A DNA stretch of 64,000 nucleotides. It comes from Apostichopus japonicus. Lineage: Eukaryota > Echinodermata > Holothuroidea > Aspidochirotida > Stichopodidae. Shown here piece after piece: positions 35,956-47,676 of the stretch. Position numbers and translations under genes: made by a program. The notes under the pieces are model-generated. The model made no database searches. It was not told the origin of the DNA and worked only from the letters and a program-made list of their open reading frames with translations. The stretch is taken from the NCBI RefSeq assembly GCF_037975245.1, contig NC_092566.1, forward strand, positions 7,482,001-7,546,000, in the 5' to 3' direction. Each line of letters opens with the position of its first letter. The first letter of the stretch is position 1.

Positions 35956-37869
35956 GTTTTATACAGTTGTCAAACATTACCAACTACTGTAAGCTGGGAA
36001 GTAAACCAAGTTAGTTTATGCTTGTTGAACAAGGGGAAAAGTAAATTACTTTCTGTATCTAAGTATTGTGGCATATTCCTCACATATGCACAGGCCTACT
36101 TGCAGGTGTACAGCCGTGTTACAGCTAAGAGACCATCGCATGACAAATGAAGCTTTAAAATATCCATACAACAAATGAAAAACAGCTGGGTGAAAAACAA
36201 CAATGTTCGAGAAACGGGCAGTGGAGATATCAACTCCAAAAAGCTAGGAGCGAGGCTGAAATGAGCTCATGAATGCTTTACGGGCACATTGACCCCAACT
36301 TGTATTAGAGGTTGTATTTCATCGTTTGATTTTGTGAACTATACAATTCTCACCATTATATCCAAAGGGGTGTGAAGTTTATGTTTTCTTTTGGTTTTAT
36401 ATTCACCTTTTATTTTATTTTTGCTGACATCACAACTGGCTGAACGCCAACAGTTTTGGTTCGACACAGTTTATTAGGAACTTTCAGAAACAATGCCAGA
36501 AATTTCAACATTCCCAGGATTAGCAAACACAATTTACGGCATTTTTCAGACAATGTGTTTTATCAAAGTTTGGGTCGATGGGCATGGATTTACAGTCATA
36601 TATTTTGGTAGATGAGTGTGCAGTGTAATGAACTCACAGGAATTGTGGAAAGGGTGTTATTCCTGGCTTTGATTCGGTCCAGTCTTCACACACAGAGGGA
36701 CTAATCTTCTCTGAATTACTGGCTACTGTATTACTATTATTATTACTAGTAATCTGTATTTTGTTCATCTAGAAACACTGCATTTGCATTGCAAAAACTG
36801 AAGCCTTGTGGTATGAGACATACTATAGATTTGCTAGGAGTTCATTGTCTTCGAAGTCTGATGTAACGTCACGTTCTAGTTCACTATATATTAGCTTTGA
36901 GATGCAGCTCAGAAGTAATGTCAAAGCTATCCTGTTGACGTAACTTAATAGTGCCACAATACCACACACTGTGCTAGACAGTCTGCATTTAACAAACTGT
37001 AGTCTGCATAACAAACACTTGAGAGAACGTAATATCACAGCTTCCAATGTATTCACCGGCCAATAACCAATCGAGCAACACCGTTCGGGAAAGATTTGCC
37101 CGCTTCTGCCTGCCTGACAGATACGAATATCGGAGACGTTAATTGGCACAAATAAGCGTGATTTAATGCAAACTCGTGCAAAGAACAGTGCCATGCTATA
37201 TGAAGGGAAATCAAAGTAAATCCGATGACTGAAACCGGTTCTCACTGGGCATCAGTTAATAAAGTTACCTGCACAATTACCACAATCATTTGCTCTTTTG
37301 TAAAATGCTAACAGAAACATGTATACTAACCAACCTCTCCAAAATTTTGTGAGAAATGTCTCCACAAGATATATCAATGCATATTGTACCACGAAACTTA
37401 CTATTTTGAATATTTATCAACCAAGACATTTAACCTGTCGCCTCTTAAATCATGAACTTTTCCTACACATATGTATTATGTACCTAACCTTTAGCAAATG
37501 GTAGCTTATAGCATTGTATGCAAACTCACTCACTTCTAGATCACATGCCCACCTCTCTTTCTTCCAATATCAATCATTTCCAGTGTTCAAAACCAAATCC
37601 TAACTAAACTTTCATGGATCTGCCCAATCGAAGAGGTGTAACGATACCAAAAACAGTGTTCCACCTATTAAGTCAAAACATGATACATATTTTTAAAAAC
37701 AACAAGAAAAAGTCAAAGGATATAATTCAATGCAACACTGGAATAACGTGTTGAGAACATTTCTTAAATATGATGAAGTTCAAACCACAGCTAGAAATCA
37801 TCAAAACAATTTCAAAACCAAGGAAATAGTATCAACCAAAAAAGACTTTTATACCTCAGCATGATGGAT
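35956..37869. other. Gene-free stretch with a CCAAT cluster
   Basis: 36820-37250 is less AT-rich and contains CCAAT at 37044, 37060 and 37067. The minus-strand open stretch 36823-37245 (140 codons) has no start, splice or family support; cysteine and leucine scattered through it fit translation of non-coding DNA. Confidence 0.35.
37044..37071 (+). promoter_or_regulatory. Three CCAAT boxes within 28 bases
   Basis: CCAAT at 37044-37048, 37060-37064 and 37067-37071 in a CpG-bearing stretch. NF-Y binds CCAAT, often in clusters in promoters. No linked transcript start is visible. Confidence 0.25.
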
Positions 37870-38015
37870 TTGGAAGGAGGAGGACGGAAACTGACCCGGT
37901 GATTGGGGGGGGGGGGGGGGGGGCACAGTGCTAAAATGGTACCAGTTACATGGCTAGATAGGTAGCAAGGTGCAATAATAGAGTCGATACGGCTAAGAGA
38001 GAAGTACAGCAAATG
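37870..38015 (+). repeat. Donor-motif repeat, decayed copy with 19-G run
   Basis: GGAAGGAGGAGGACGG, ACTGACCCGGTGATT, a run of 19 G at 37905-37923, GCACAGTGCTAAAATGGTAC, then AGAGAGAAGTACAGCAAAT in place of the usual 3' end. The splice-site-like core has been lost here. Confidence 0.6.
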
Positions 38016-38058
38016 AGGCTTCTATAATGCAGAAGTTGGCTTAAATATTAAACATATG

Positions 38059-38146
38059 TTAAAAGGTTAACAATTAGTTCTAAGCAGGGTAGACCTAGAA
38101 TGCTAAGGTTGTGGGGAGACAGGCAAGAGAGGAATGAAGTAAATCC
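38059..38146 (+). repeat. Donor-motif repeat, 3' part
   Basis: TGTTAAAAGGTTAACAATTA, CTAAGGTTGTGGGGAGACAG, GCAAGAGAGGAATGAAGTAA and ATCC. The core is ACAGGCAAGA, so GT has become GC. It directly follows another copy. Confidence 0.75.
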
Positions 38147-39165
38147 TAGAGCATTGAAGGAACTGACTACTTATATTCTTTTCAACATTTTCCCGCTTTT
38201 TTCATACATGCCAAATTTCGTTGGCTTCACGCCCCATTTGTACTATAGACTAGGCTTAAATACAGGTACCAGTTCAGCAAAACTGGTGGCTAGTTCGCTA
38301 GTGTATAGCCTAGCCTACAACATACACATTTCATGATTTAGTACTGTAGCTGTGTACGACCCCATTAGTAACCTACTGGCCCATGATGTAAGTGGAGTAC
38401 AGAGCCATTAGATGATTTCAGAACTTGTGGATCATCAATCACTAACGAAAACTAGGATCAACTGTGTCCTGGCTCTTAACAACAGATGTTTACATTGGGA
38501 TTTGAAAATCCTTTCTGGAATGCTGGTGTGACCATAACAGTTTTAACTGTCCTGGGCTTGACCTTACCGTTGGGGTCAAATGAGAGATAGATTGAATGAC
38601 CATGTGAAAAAAGTTCCCTCTTCTTCTTTTCCCAAGGTATAGACACTCTCATGTGTCTCGTAACTTTCAATCAAACACAATTTGGATAGCTTTTATACTG
38701 TAGCTGTCAGTCAAAATTCTAACAAAATTAAATGTTTTTATGAGGGGGGGGGGCAAAATATATTTTGTCCAGAGGATACATATGTTAAGTGTCACAAAGA
38801 AGTACTTTAAAGAAACAGGTCTAGATTCTTTCCTCCAGTATAATAGATTCTGTAAGAGATACCAGCACCATTTCAGTTACTTCACCACTCTCTTACCAGG
38901 GTACCCTTAACATATAGCCTGTAAATCTACCTATACAGTTGTTCACACACTTGATAGTATCCGCCTTCATTCAAACCAGGTCCAGATGAGCTTGGGAAAG
39001 CTCACCTATGTAGTCTGGAGCATATATGAGCCATTAACTACACCTGTCTACTCAGATTGTAACATCCATGTGCACTCTTCCCTGTCCTGCTAGACACCAA
39101 AGCAAATAATCTTCATATGTGAAGATCGATGTGAAACATGATTCTAGACTTGATGACCCCATTTT

Positions 39166-39358
39166 CACCATAACCCTGGCGACCTTTCAGTGGCAGACGA
39201 CATTGCAGCCTGTGGGAGGGGGTCTGTGGGAGGGGTCTGTGGGGAGGGGGTCTATGGGGAGGGAAGTCCATGGGGGGTGGTCTAGGGAGTACTGCATACA
39301 TGTGCAACATACTGTATGAAAGTTTGGTCTTGTAATGATGGAAGTCTATAATCTACAT
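39166..39358 (+). repeat. Dispersed repeat with internal G-rich minisatellite, copy 1
   Basis: It matches 45101-45391 at both ends: CCATAACCCTGGCGACCTTT, CAGTGGCAGACGACATTGCA, GCCTGTGGGAGGG at the left, and AGTACTGCATACA, CAACATACTGTATGAAAGTT and TAATGATGGAAGTCTATA at the right. Between lies a tract of GGTCTGTGGGGAGGG-type units, about five here. A donor-motif repeat copy begins at its right edge. Confidence 0.85.
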
Positions 39359-39492
39359 GGTAAAGTGAGAAGGTGGTAGGCTCAAAGTGGTCATCCCCCT
39401 GGGGAAGAAAAGTCTTAAAAGGTTACTAGGTCACAGCAGACATGGTGCCGTGAGGGTGCTTTGGTTGTGAGGAAATAGGTAAGTGAAAGTAA
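39357..39492 (+). repeat. Donor-motif repeat, decayed copy
   Basis: GGTAAAGTGAGAAGG, AGTCTTAAAAGGTTACTAGG, GTGAGGGTGCTTTGGTTGTG and AGGAAATAGGTAAGTGAAAG. The core has drifted to ATAGGTAAGTG. Confidence 0.7.
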
Positions 39493-41484
39493 TTATGCAA
39501 ACTCAGTGTTAAAACAATGAGGGGGGAAGAGGCAACCACAATCAGGTGACGGGAAGACCATTATCCCGATCTGTATTTCCTTACAATCTACATTCAATTA
39601 AATGCGTATGGCTTATAAAATCAACTCTTACAGTTCATAACCATTTCTGCAGAAACACATGAGCAATTCTTTCTGTGGAAACTACAAGACTGTCCATACT
39701 GCATGCTGACACCAACTAACCAGCCAGCCAATCTCTATTTTAATCAATGGAGAAAAAAAGTTAGCTTTAAAATTAACTCACAATTCTTTGTATGAATGCA
39801 AACTTCTATTCACTCCTCCAACTCTCTTGGAAGAAAAAAATATGCAAGCTGTTTTCCATTTATTTACATCGTACACTAATCAAAATTCCCCTTCAAATCT
39901 GCTCACTCATAGAAAATGCAAACCCACCAAATTTCATATATGTAGAGTAAGCACACAGTAATCAAAGAAACACACAGTTCTGTCGACAACTTAATCACAA
40001 AATGTACACAGAACCACAAAATTGAGCAATGGCTGAAAATCAATAAAACACACTCTCAATTATCCGAAGTGGATTTCATCTACAAGCTGTAGCGTGAAAC
40101 TATAACAATATGTTTCTTTTGCTGAAGACACTGCGTCTCTTCGTTTAAATATGTACACAAACCATGTCTATAAACAAGCATTCTTATGTACATGTAAATG
40201 TGATGTCTACTTCAAATCAAGTTGCACGACATACTACCAATAGAACAATCAAATTTAATAGTAAAAATAAAGTTAAATAAAGGCTAACGAAAGGGAACAA
40301 AGTTATATTTGAGGGATTTTTCTTCTTTTTTGATTTATTTTCTTATGTTCTGATTAAAATTCTATGTCATACTCTTCTTAAATGTAGAAAAACAATTCTG
40401 AAAACAGAAATATAACTATCAAATTTAATTTATTGGAAAAGTTATGGCAGTAGTATAATACTTAATTAAAACAATAAATACATTCAAACATGGAGACATT
40501 TGAACAAAGAAAAAATTGAGAAGATGAAACATGGGTCTTTAAAGGACACATGTATCAAGATTTTAAGTTTGTTTTATACTTTTGAGATTTCATAAGTGTT
40601 TGTTTTGTTGTTGTTTTACCACGGCATGGGACTTGCTACTTTAAGAGGTTATGAGATGAAAGCAACCAATCTTTGCAAAATAGATATATGTAGTTCTTAT
40701 CATTGGCATTAGTTCTGCTGGTGAATCAGTGATTTTTTTTTCCTTATATTATAATGTTTACAAGAATTTTGAGAAAGCCAGGTTTTTTTTTTCTTCCTTT
40801 TGTTTATCTATTCATGTCAACTTAAATTATCCCATTGTTCCTACAGTTTGTAATACTTAGTACAGGTCTACAGAAGTCATCAATCACCCACATTTTCAAC
40901 TCTACCTGACAGTTCCAACCTTGTTATTTTACTTAATACCACATATATTGCCACAAGTACAAACCACATTAACATGGAGGCTGATACCAAGGTGCTTTCA
41001 CTCCTAAGTTGCACTGGCAGCATGACAGCATCAACTTCAACCACAATACAAAGTACATTGATTTAACAAGACCTTGCATTGCACTACTGTATTCAGGCCA
41101 AGCTGACCTTTGACCCAATATGCACATGATTCAACATGCCAATCCAATTTCAGTTGTGTCTGTGGATACAAACCAGAGGGGGGGATCCCAAGGGTGTCCC
41201 AGATTCCATGTTTTTCATATGTCAAAAGCACAATAGGTATTGATGCATTTAGGGTATATTTATAACCATAGAGGACTATAGGAAAGAGCTCTGAACTGAA
41301 ATCAAACGTGATTGACTACAAACAGTTGGTATATATCATATTTAATGTGTCTTTTTGTATGTGTGTGGGTTAGGGTTAGTATCTGTGTGTGTGTGTTTTG
41401 TTTTGTTTTTTGGCAAGGAGAAGTCCACACGACTAGCAGTCAACAATGAAATTCTTGAAAAAGGCCGGTACCTTCCAATCATAA
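39493..41484. other. AT-rich non-coding stretch
   Basis: No exon supported. A TG-rich run with GGTTAGGGTTAG lies at 41362-41400. Confidence 0.4.
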
Positions 41485-41680
41485 GGTCCCCGGTTCGAGT
41501 CACTCCAAGATTAATGTATGTCGTCCAGTTACAGAGTTGTTGACAATTGACAATTCATAATCATGGACGTTAAATATGAATGTAAGAGGCTGACTTCGGT
41601 TAGCTTGCGGCTTTGATAAGCCAACGAGGCTTCTTCGCGAGTTCCTGCTTGCAGGAGGATCTAAAATACATACATACATA
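41485..41680 (+). mobile_element. SINE copy with tRNA-like head and CATA tail (family 2)
   Basis: Near-identical to 28491-28686. Here the B box is better, CCGGTTCGAGTCACTCC, and just upstream (41461-41484) GGTACCTTCCAATCATAAGG looks like the remains of an anticodon arm, so the element probably starts near 41440. The tail is ACATACATACATA. Confidence 0.75.
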
Positions 41681-41727
41681 CAAATGAAAATGAAAGACTA
41701 TTGGCTATTTAGATGTGAAAGTGCATG

Positions 41728-42200
41728 CTATGAGTAGAGACAGGTAAGAAACTGTATAAAAAGATAATTCTTTCATCAATGGAAGGAAATCTGTACAAAA
41801 TATGACTCAAACTCGTAGGACCTGGATGAATATCAACCAACCCCTCCTATTTTCCCAACTCCCTCCCTCCACCCCCCCCCCCCACCCACTCGGTATCAAA
41901 AGATTCATTATGGGACTTACAATGTTAGATCTGACGCGCTTGGAAAATGGCAAATTCCCCACTAAGAGCAACACCTTATCTCTCGCCCCAAACCCTTCCA
42001 CCCTTGCTCTATACTGAATATTTGTGAGAAGTGAGCCCAATATGTACCTTAGTCTTGACAATGGATATATCAGGTATATCAAATCTCTGTTCTGAATCTA
42101 TTACTTTGTTTAACGACAACCAAGGACAATTGACTAAGGTAGATCAGAGTGCTATAAATATATATACAGTAGAGACAGGTAAGAGGGGAATAAAGTAAAT
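41728..42200 (+). repeat. Two short fragments of the donor-motif repeat
   Basis: GTAGAGACAGGTAAG occurs at 41732-41748 and again at 42170-42184, the second followed by AGGGGAATAAAGTAAAT. Each keeps only the 3' core of the family. C-rich DNA at 41858-41884 lies between. Confidence 0.5.
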
Positions 42201-45100
42201 ATTGCATGTTTCTGTTAAAAATATAACATACAGTATTCTTAGAGAGAGAGATTCTGGTTTAAAACACAATATCATCATCTAATGAGCTACTGACAAAATT
42301 TATAGAACGGAACAATATTGCTCATCCAGGAAGTAATAGCTTACGTCTTACAAATTGAATTACTTCTGTTCTATTGATCAAGTGCTCATGAATCCTTATT
42401 GTAATTGAATCTTTTGGATTGACTTGGAAACAGATGTATTTCCAATCACAATTAACAACCTCCTGAGAGATGGCAAATACGACCATTAAACATGGACGGA
42501 CAATCTCTCGCGCATGTCTTATAAGCAAGTTATCAAGTTCACTGTAAAACTCGTAGAGGGAATGATGCTATTATGCTATACAATTTGGCTGTGCAGCAAG
42601 GACTTTCTGGAGAATTCATGGAATAACTGTATTTAAAGAGAAAGTAAAGTAGTGGCAGATGTCAAAAGTGTCTATAAATACAACAAACATAAGCAATTAT
42701 AGGTTGATTTATTTGTTAACCCTGAGTAAATGTGGGTTCAATTTAGTGTCCCAGAATATATGAAAATTTAGAGTTAGTAAGCAGAACATATGAAACTAGC
42801 AAAATGTCGAACAAAATAAAGATAGCATTGTAGTTTTTTTTTTCTCAAGGAGTGTTCAAGGAACATAAAACATGAAAATAGAGTAAGAATGATGCACATG
42901 ACCATATGAATATACTAACAGTTAAAATTCTGAATAGTTAAATGATCATAGGAACTTGAAGGACCTTTGTTTCCTTTGGCCCCCCCCCCTTTTGGGGAGG
43001 GAAGGAAGTGGACATGGCAGGAAGGCTAACCATTTCGTTTTCCTTTTTAAAAGTTTCTTTGTAACTTCTTTGGGAAGTGTGAGGGGGATTGCGAGGTTGA
43101 GGGAAAATAAAGACCACTTTGCAATTGTGAAATAGTCTAGATTAACCAACATTCCTTTTAAACTTATTGAAAAATTCCAGAAATAGAATCACTCATGTCA
43201 TGTTTTCTACATATGTGAAAATGGCCCACCACTTCAAACAAATCTACTGACTCATTTTATCCATTCATAAAATGTTCCTTTCATTTTGTCAAACCAAAGT
43301 CAAATCCATGTGACAAGAGGAAGAAGCTGTCACCCCCGGGTCAAAAAAAAAAGAAGAAAAATCAAGAAATTTACCTACATCTGTTTTGAAGAATTTAGTC
43401 CACATTCTTATCCTTTTGCATCATAGAGGGAAAGCCAGGCCTCCAGCCTACCCCTCAGACATGACTCAGCATGACTAAAACCTCCATAGGACTGACAAGC
43501 AGAATGTAATAATTGTGTCATGGATCTATTTAAGATGTATGTAGAGTGAGAGTATGTGCTGGTTAAAGTTTTCCTTTTTTGTATTTCAAAATTTATCATG
43601 CCGAAGATGGATGTTGTCTATACGTAATAATCGCACATAATTACATACAACAGATCAAACGTGTGGGATACGTAGCTCTACGTGTTGTGGCTTGTTAAAA
43701 ACGTCAAAAACGTTAAAAGTGCTGCAATTCTGAGGCATTATTTAGGATATAAATTAAGTCTATAATTAGGTCTAAAGCACTAATAACTACATTTGTTTCT
43801 TTTTTATTAGTATTTTATTTTTTTGTGGAGTTGAATAAAGAAGGGGGATTTGGCTGTGGCATAGCTGAAGCAAACACCAATATGGTATGGGGGGTGAGGG
43901 TCTGGGGATCCTCTGTCATAAACAAAAAAACATCAAACTTCTTAAGTGCTGCAATTCTGAGGCAATATTCTGAGGCATTATTCAGGAAATAAATTAGGTC
44001 TACACATAAGCCCTAATTACTACTTTTAATATTTCTCTGTGGGGTTGAAAAAAGGAGGGCGCACACAACCTCCCTGCATCGATCTGAGACTGACAATTGT
44101 AGAATGTTCCTTCACAATCTTTCAAAGTTTATGCTACAATTCATCACTTCAACTGGTAATAAAAATTTGGCCGACTAATGAAACGGAGCTTTACGTACGC
44201 AATGACCTTGCATCTTTCCTTCTAAGTAACGAGTTATTCTGATTCAACGCAGAAATGCAACTTTTAAGTCGATATAACACTGGTATACAACTATACATTG
44301 CAAGTTATCAACAATAGCATCCGTGAGTGACAATATTGCTTACTGTACACAGATTAGTGCCGTAGTGTAACAAATTGTCTGTATAATTTTGCATGTAAAT
44401 TGCACTTACATTCATTGAAGCCGCTAAAATCAGCATGATATATACACACACCAGCAGGCTTATATATCTCCCTAATATGTGTAAGTTAGTAATATCACTT
44501 AAAGTTAATTCACACCTACTGTAGCTCTTTGATACTTTGTTTAGACTTCTAGTTATGTAAATTTGTCCATAACACTGTTCCCTCATGAAGAATAGTACAC
44601 ATTACAAATTAAAACCCTACAATAGCGTGGGCTTCTAAAACATTCTTTTGTTACAGCAAGGAGCTATTTACCACATATTATATGTTATAGGTATACAATA
44701 CAGTAGTATATACAGTATATATACAGTACCAGTTGCTTCAGATTGAAGCAATGGACTTGTTTGGACATATATGTATCACATAAGTGGGGCACACTAGTAT
44801 ATATTGAATAATTGAACTTTATCCATTACTTCATTCTAGGAATTGCATCGCCTACACATTATATCAACTTAATTATACTTGTTCACTGAAAGCTAGGGTA
44901 TGCGTGCATTATTGGCGTTAACCCAATAATTACGCATGTTGGATGGCCAAATTGATTTATAATACTCCAGTGGATTAAAGTGAAAAATTTCATGTCATAT
45001 TTTCGGGTTTTTTGTCGTTGTTGTGTATTTTTGTCTCTTATAATGATGTGATGTACTTTAGGCCCTTGGAATTCAAGCTTTTACACTGAAGGAATTCATT
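42201..45100. other. Gene-free stretch with an interrupted tandem duplication
   Basis: AAGTGCTGCAATTCTGAGGC, ATTATT(T/C)AGGA and AATAAATTA(A/G)GTCTA and a GTGG(A/G)GTTGAA block occur at 43702-43840 and again at 43945-44055, with a G-rich ATGGGGGGTGAGGGTCTGGGG segment between. Nothing else supported. Confidence 0.5.
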
Positions 45101-45391
45101 TGACCATAACCCTGGCGACCTTTCAGTGGCAGACGACATTGCAGCCTGTGGGAGGGGTCTATGGGGAGGGGATCTGTGGGGAGGAGGTCTGTGGGGAGGT
45201 GATCCGTGGGAGGGGGGTCTGTAGGGAGGGGGGTCTGTAGGGAGGGGATCTGTGGGGAGGGGGTAGTGGGAAGGGGGATTTGTGGGGAGAGGAGTCCATG
45301 GGGAGGGATCTAAGGAGTACTGCATACACATGCAACATACTGTATGAAAGTTAGGTATCTTGTAATGATGGAAGTCTATACTCTACATTTA
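45101..45391 (+). repeat. Dispersed repeat with internal G-rich minisatellite, copy 2
   Basis: Same ends as 39166-39358, but the internal tract (GGGGTCTGTAGGGAGG, GGATCTGTGGGGAGG and related units) is about twice as long, roughly 45150-45310. The difference between copies shows that the internal array expands or contracts while the flanks stay constant. Confidence 0.85.
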
Positions 45392-46404
45392 TAAATATTT
45401 GATGGTACTTACAGTATAATAGCCTATACATATATATGTAACTATAAGGCATGTTGTGAACTGTAAGAGGTCTATTTAATGATAACAGGTGCACCCTACT
45501 AGTGTTGGGCATCATTCCAGTCCAACATCAAGAATCAAGTTAATTGAAACAATATAGTAAATCAATAAGTACATCCACCCAAGTCTGTATACACACACAT
45601 TACTTTATTTTCCCTCATCCCCTCATCCCCTCATCCCCTCCTCCCTGGCCTCCTCACCACCCCTTATCCCTGCCCCTCCCGCCTTACCTTTCTCTTCACT
45701 TTCGTTACCTTAATGAATGACCTCTTCTCATTTCACTGCAGCACTTCACTACAGATTATAACTTAATTGCAATGAAGTAAGTACCATTAGCTGGATATTT
45801 AATTAATATATAAGAACAATAGTCTAAATTGTAAAATTCGAGCACTTGTGCCAGCTGGAGTATCCCCAAACAAGTCTCCAATTTATTATATGACAAGAGG
45901 GTTTACTTCACATCAGCAGTTAACCTACTGTTTTGACTATATTTGTTGACATATCTGCCCCCCCCCCCTCACAAGTCAACTACTGTGTAAGTGATTGAAA
46001 TGACACTCTTAACACTACTCTACAGTGTTAAAGACACTGGTATCGCTCTTAACAGTATAAAAGCTTAAAAGTTTCCTACGTGTGTTCTTTGGCTGCTGGG
46101 CTCGGTTATAAATTATAATTTTAAATTTTATAATTTTATATTATAATCTGCCCGTGTGACCATCATATCAACTGTCCAGAATGGATCTGAACAAACTTCA
46201 AATTATCTTATTTGATCTTGTTTCCAAGTATCTTGCTATAATCCTGAACTATCACTTATTAATTACATCATTATGTTTCCATTACCTGCCCCACACACTC
46301 ACATGTGTGTTTATATGTATGGAACAGCTGCAAGTTGATAACACTAGTCAAATCTTTATGAAGAGTGTCGTCGGCGGTTAATCTTCATCTACTTTGTAGA
46401 TTCA

Positions 46405-46546
46405 GAAGGTGAACGATGACCCGGAAGTGGGTCATGTAGGGGACAGAGGGCTATGAAAATGTTACCATTTTTTTTGTAGGGTAAATAGATGGGAAAGTTG
46501 AACAAGTATTTCACTGGAGACAGGAATGAGAGAAGAGAAGTATTAT
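46405..46546 (+). repeat. Donor-motif repeat, decayed variant
   Basis: AGGTGAACGATGACCCGGAA, GGACAGAGGGCTATG, ATGTTACC, then TGGAGACAGGAATGAGAGAA. The core GT has been lost (CAGGAATGAG). Confidence 0.6.
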
Positions 46547-47546
46547 TTCTGAAGTATTATTTCTTTTATTGTGTATGATCATTTGACTTATTAATCAATT
46601 TTACTGCTTAAAATATCCTGACCACCTTTCTGTTGTCTTCTTTTTCGATTCATTATTGCATTAATGAGCCATAAATACTACCATCCAAGACCTACTCACC
46701 AATAGTTTTCTTTCCTTGTGCAAGACCAACCCCCGAACCACCATCCCATCGAAACAAGTTGACGTCACTGGATCTCATCATGAATAGACTGATTAGAGTC
46801 CAGGATAAAATTTGCAATCTTTCGTTGATCTCTCGTCTCTTCATCTCCAACCCAGAACGATTCTTTATTCAACTCATGGAGTGACTCTCCAAGGATGAAT
46901 CCATTCTGAAAACCATCTCCCCAAGCAAAACTGCAAATCAACTCTTCCAGAACATTTAGTAATTAAGAACAAGTTAATTCTGCCTGGAGTGTCAGCATTG
47001 GTTGTATATATTGCAACTTTCAAGGCAGGCTGTCTCCATAATTATACGGAGCTATATACTCAACGACGAGAAGACGGTTCATTACAGTCGACCATGAAAC
47101 TAATCTCTATATCTATATCAAAGGTAATTAAAGCATGTATACTCAGTTTATAGGAGGCTGGGATGATAAATTCAGTGTTTGCAATTGATGTCATAGTACA
47201 CCCCTTTAATATTACGACTTGAGTTTTCACGAGGCTCCTGCAATAAACACAAGTGTTATCTTTGCTTGTGATACTTGTTAATTTTAATCGTACATGATAT
47301 TAAATTTGAATTTTTAGAAGTCAAGAATGGCAATTTCAATCAAAGTTTTGTGATTGCATTTAAAGTGACATACTGGTGTGTTAGGAGATTAGGATGATGA
47401 AACACTAACTATTGTTATTACATGATATGTTGGCCTATACATCACTTTAATGTTATATCATGAGTATTAAGGGATATGATTATGGTCACAGACTTAAATG
47501 GTTTTATCTAATAAAAAATTTCTTGCACAAAAACACACTCCAAGAC

Positions 47547-47676
47547 ACTTTGGGTGGTAACAATGAGGAAGGTCATTGACAGGGTGCGACCTGAGGGTTT
47601 AAACTTGCTAAAAAAGGTTACCAGATACAGGGTAGAGCTTGAAAGGCTTGTAGGGGAACAGGTAAACAAAGTAGAT
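47547..47676 (+). repeat. Donor-motif repeat, decayed copy
   Basis: GGGTGGTAACAATGAGGAAG, GTCATTGACAGGGTGCGACC, AAAAAGGTTACCAG and GGGGAACAGGTAAACAAAGT. The core survives as ACAGGTAAAC. Confidence 0.65.

Noticed and set aside
36823-37245. 140-codon minus-strand open stretch
   Set aside because: No start context, splice sites or domain; overlaps a CCAAT-rich, CpG-bearing patch that fits regulatory DNA better.
41362-41400. Interstitial telomere repeat (GGTTAGGGTTAG)
   Set aside because: Only about two TTAGGG units inside a TG-rich run; too short to mean anything.
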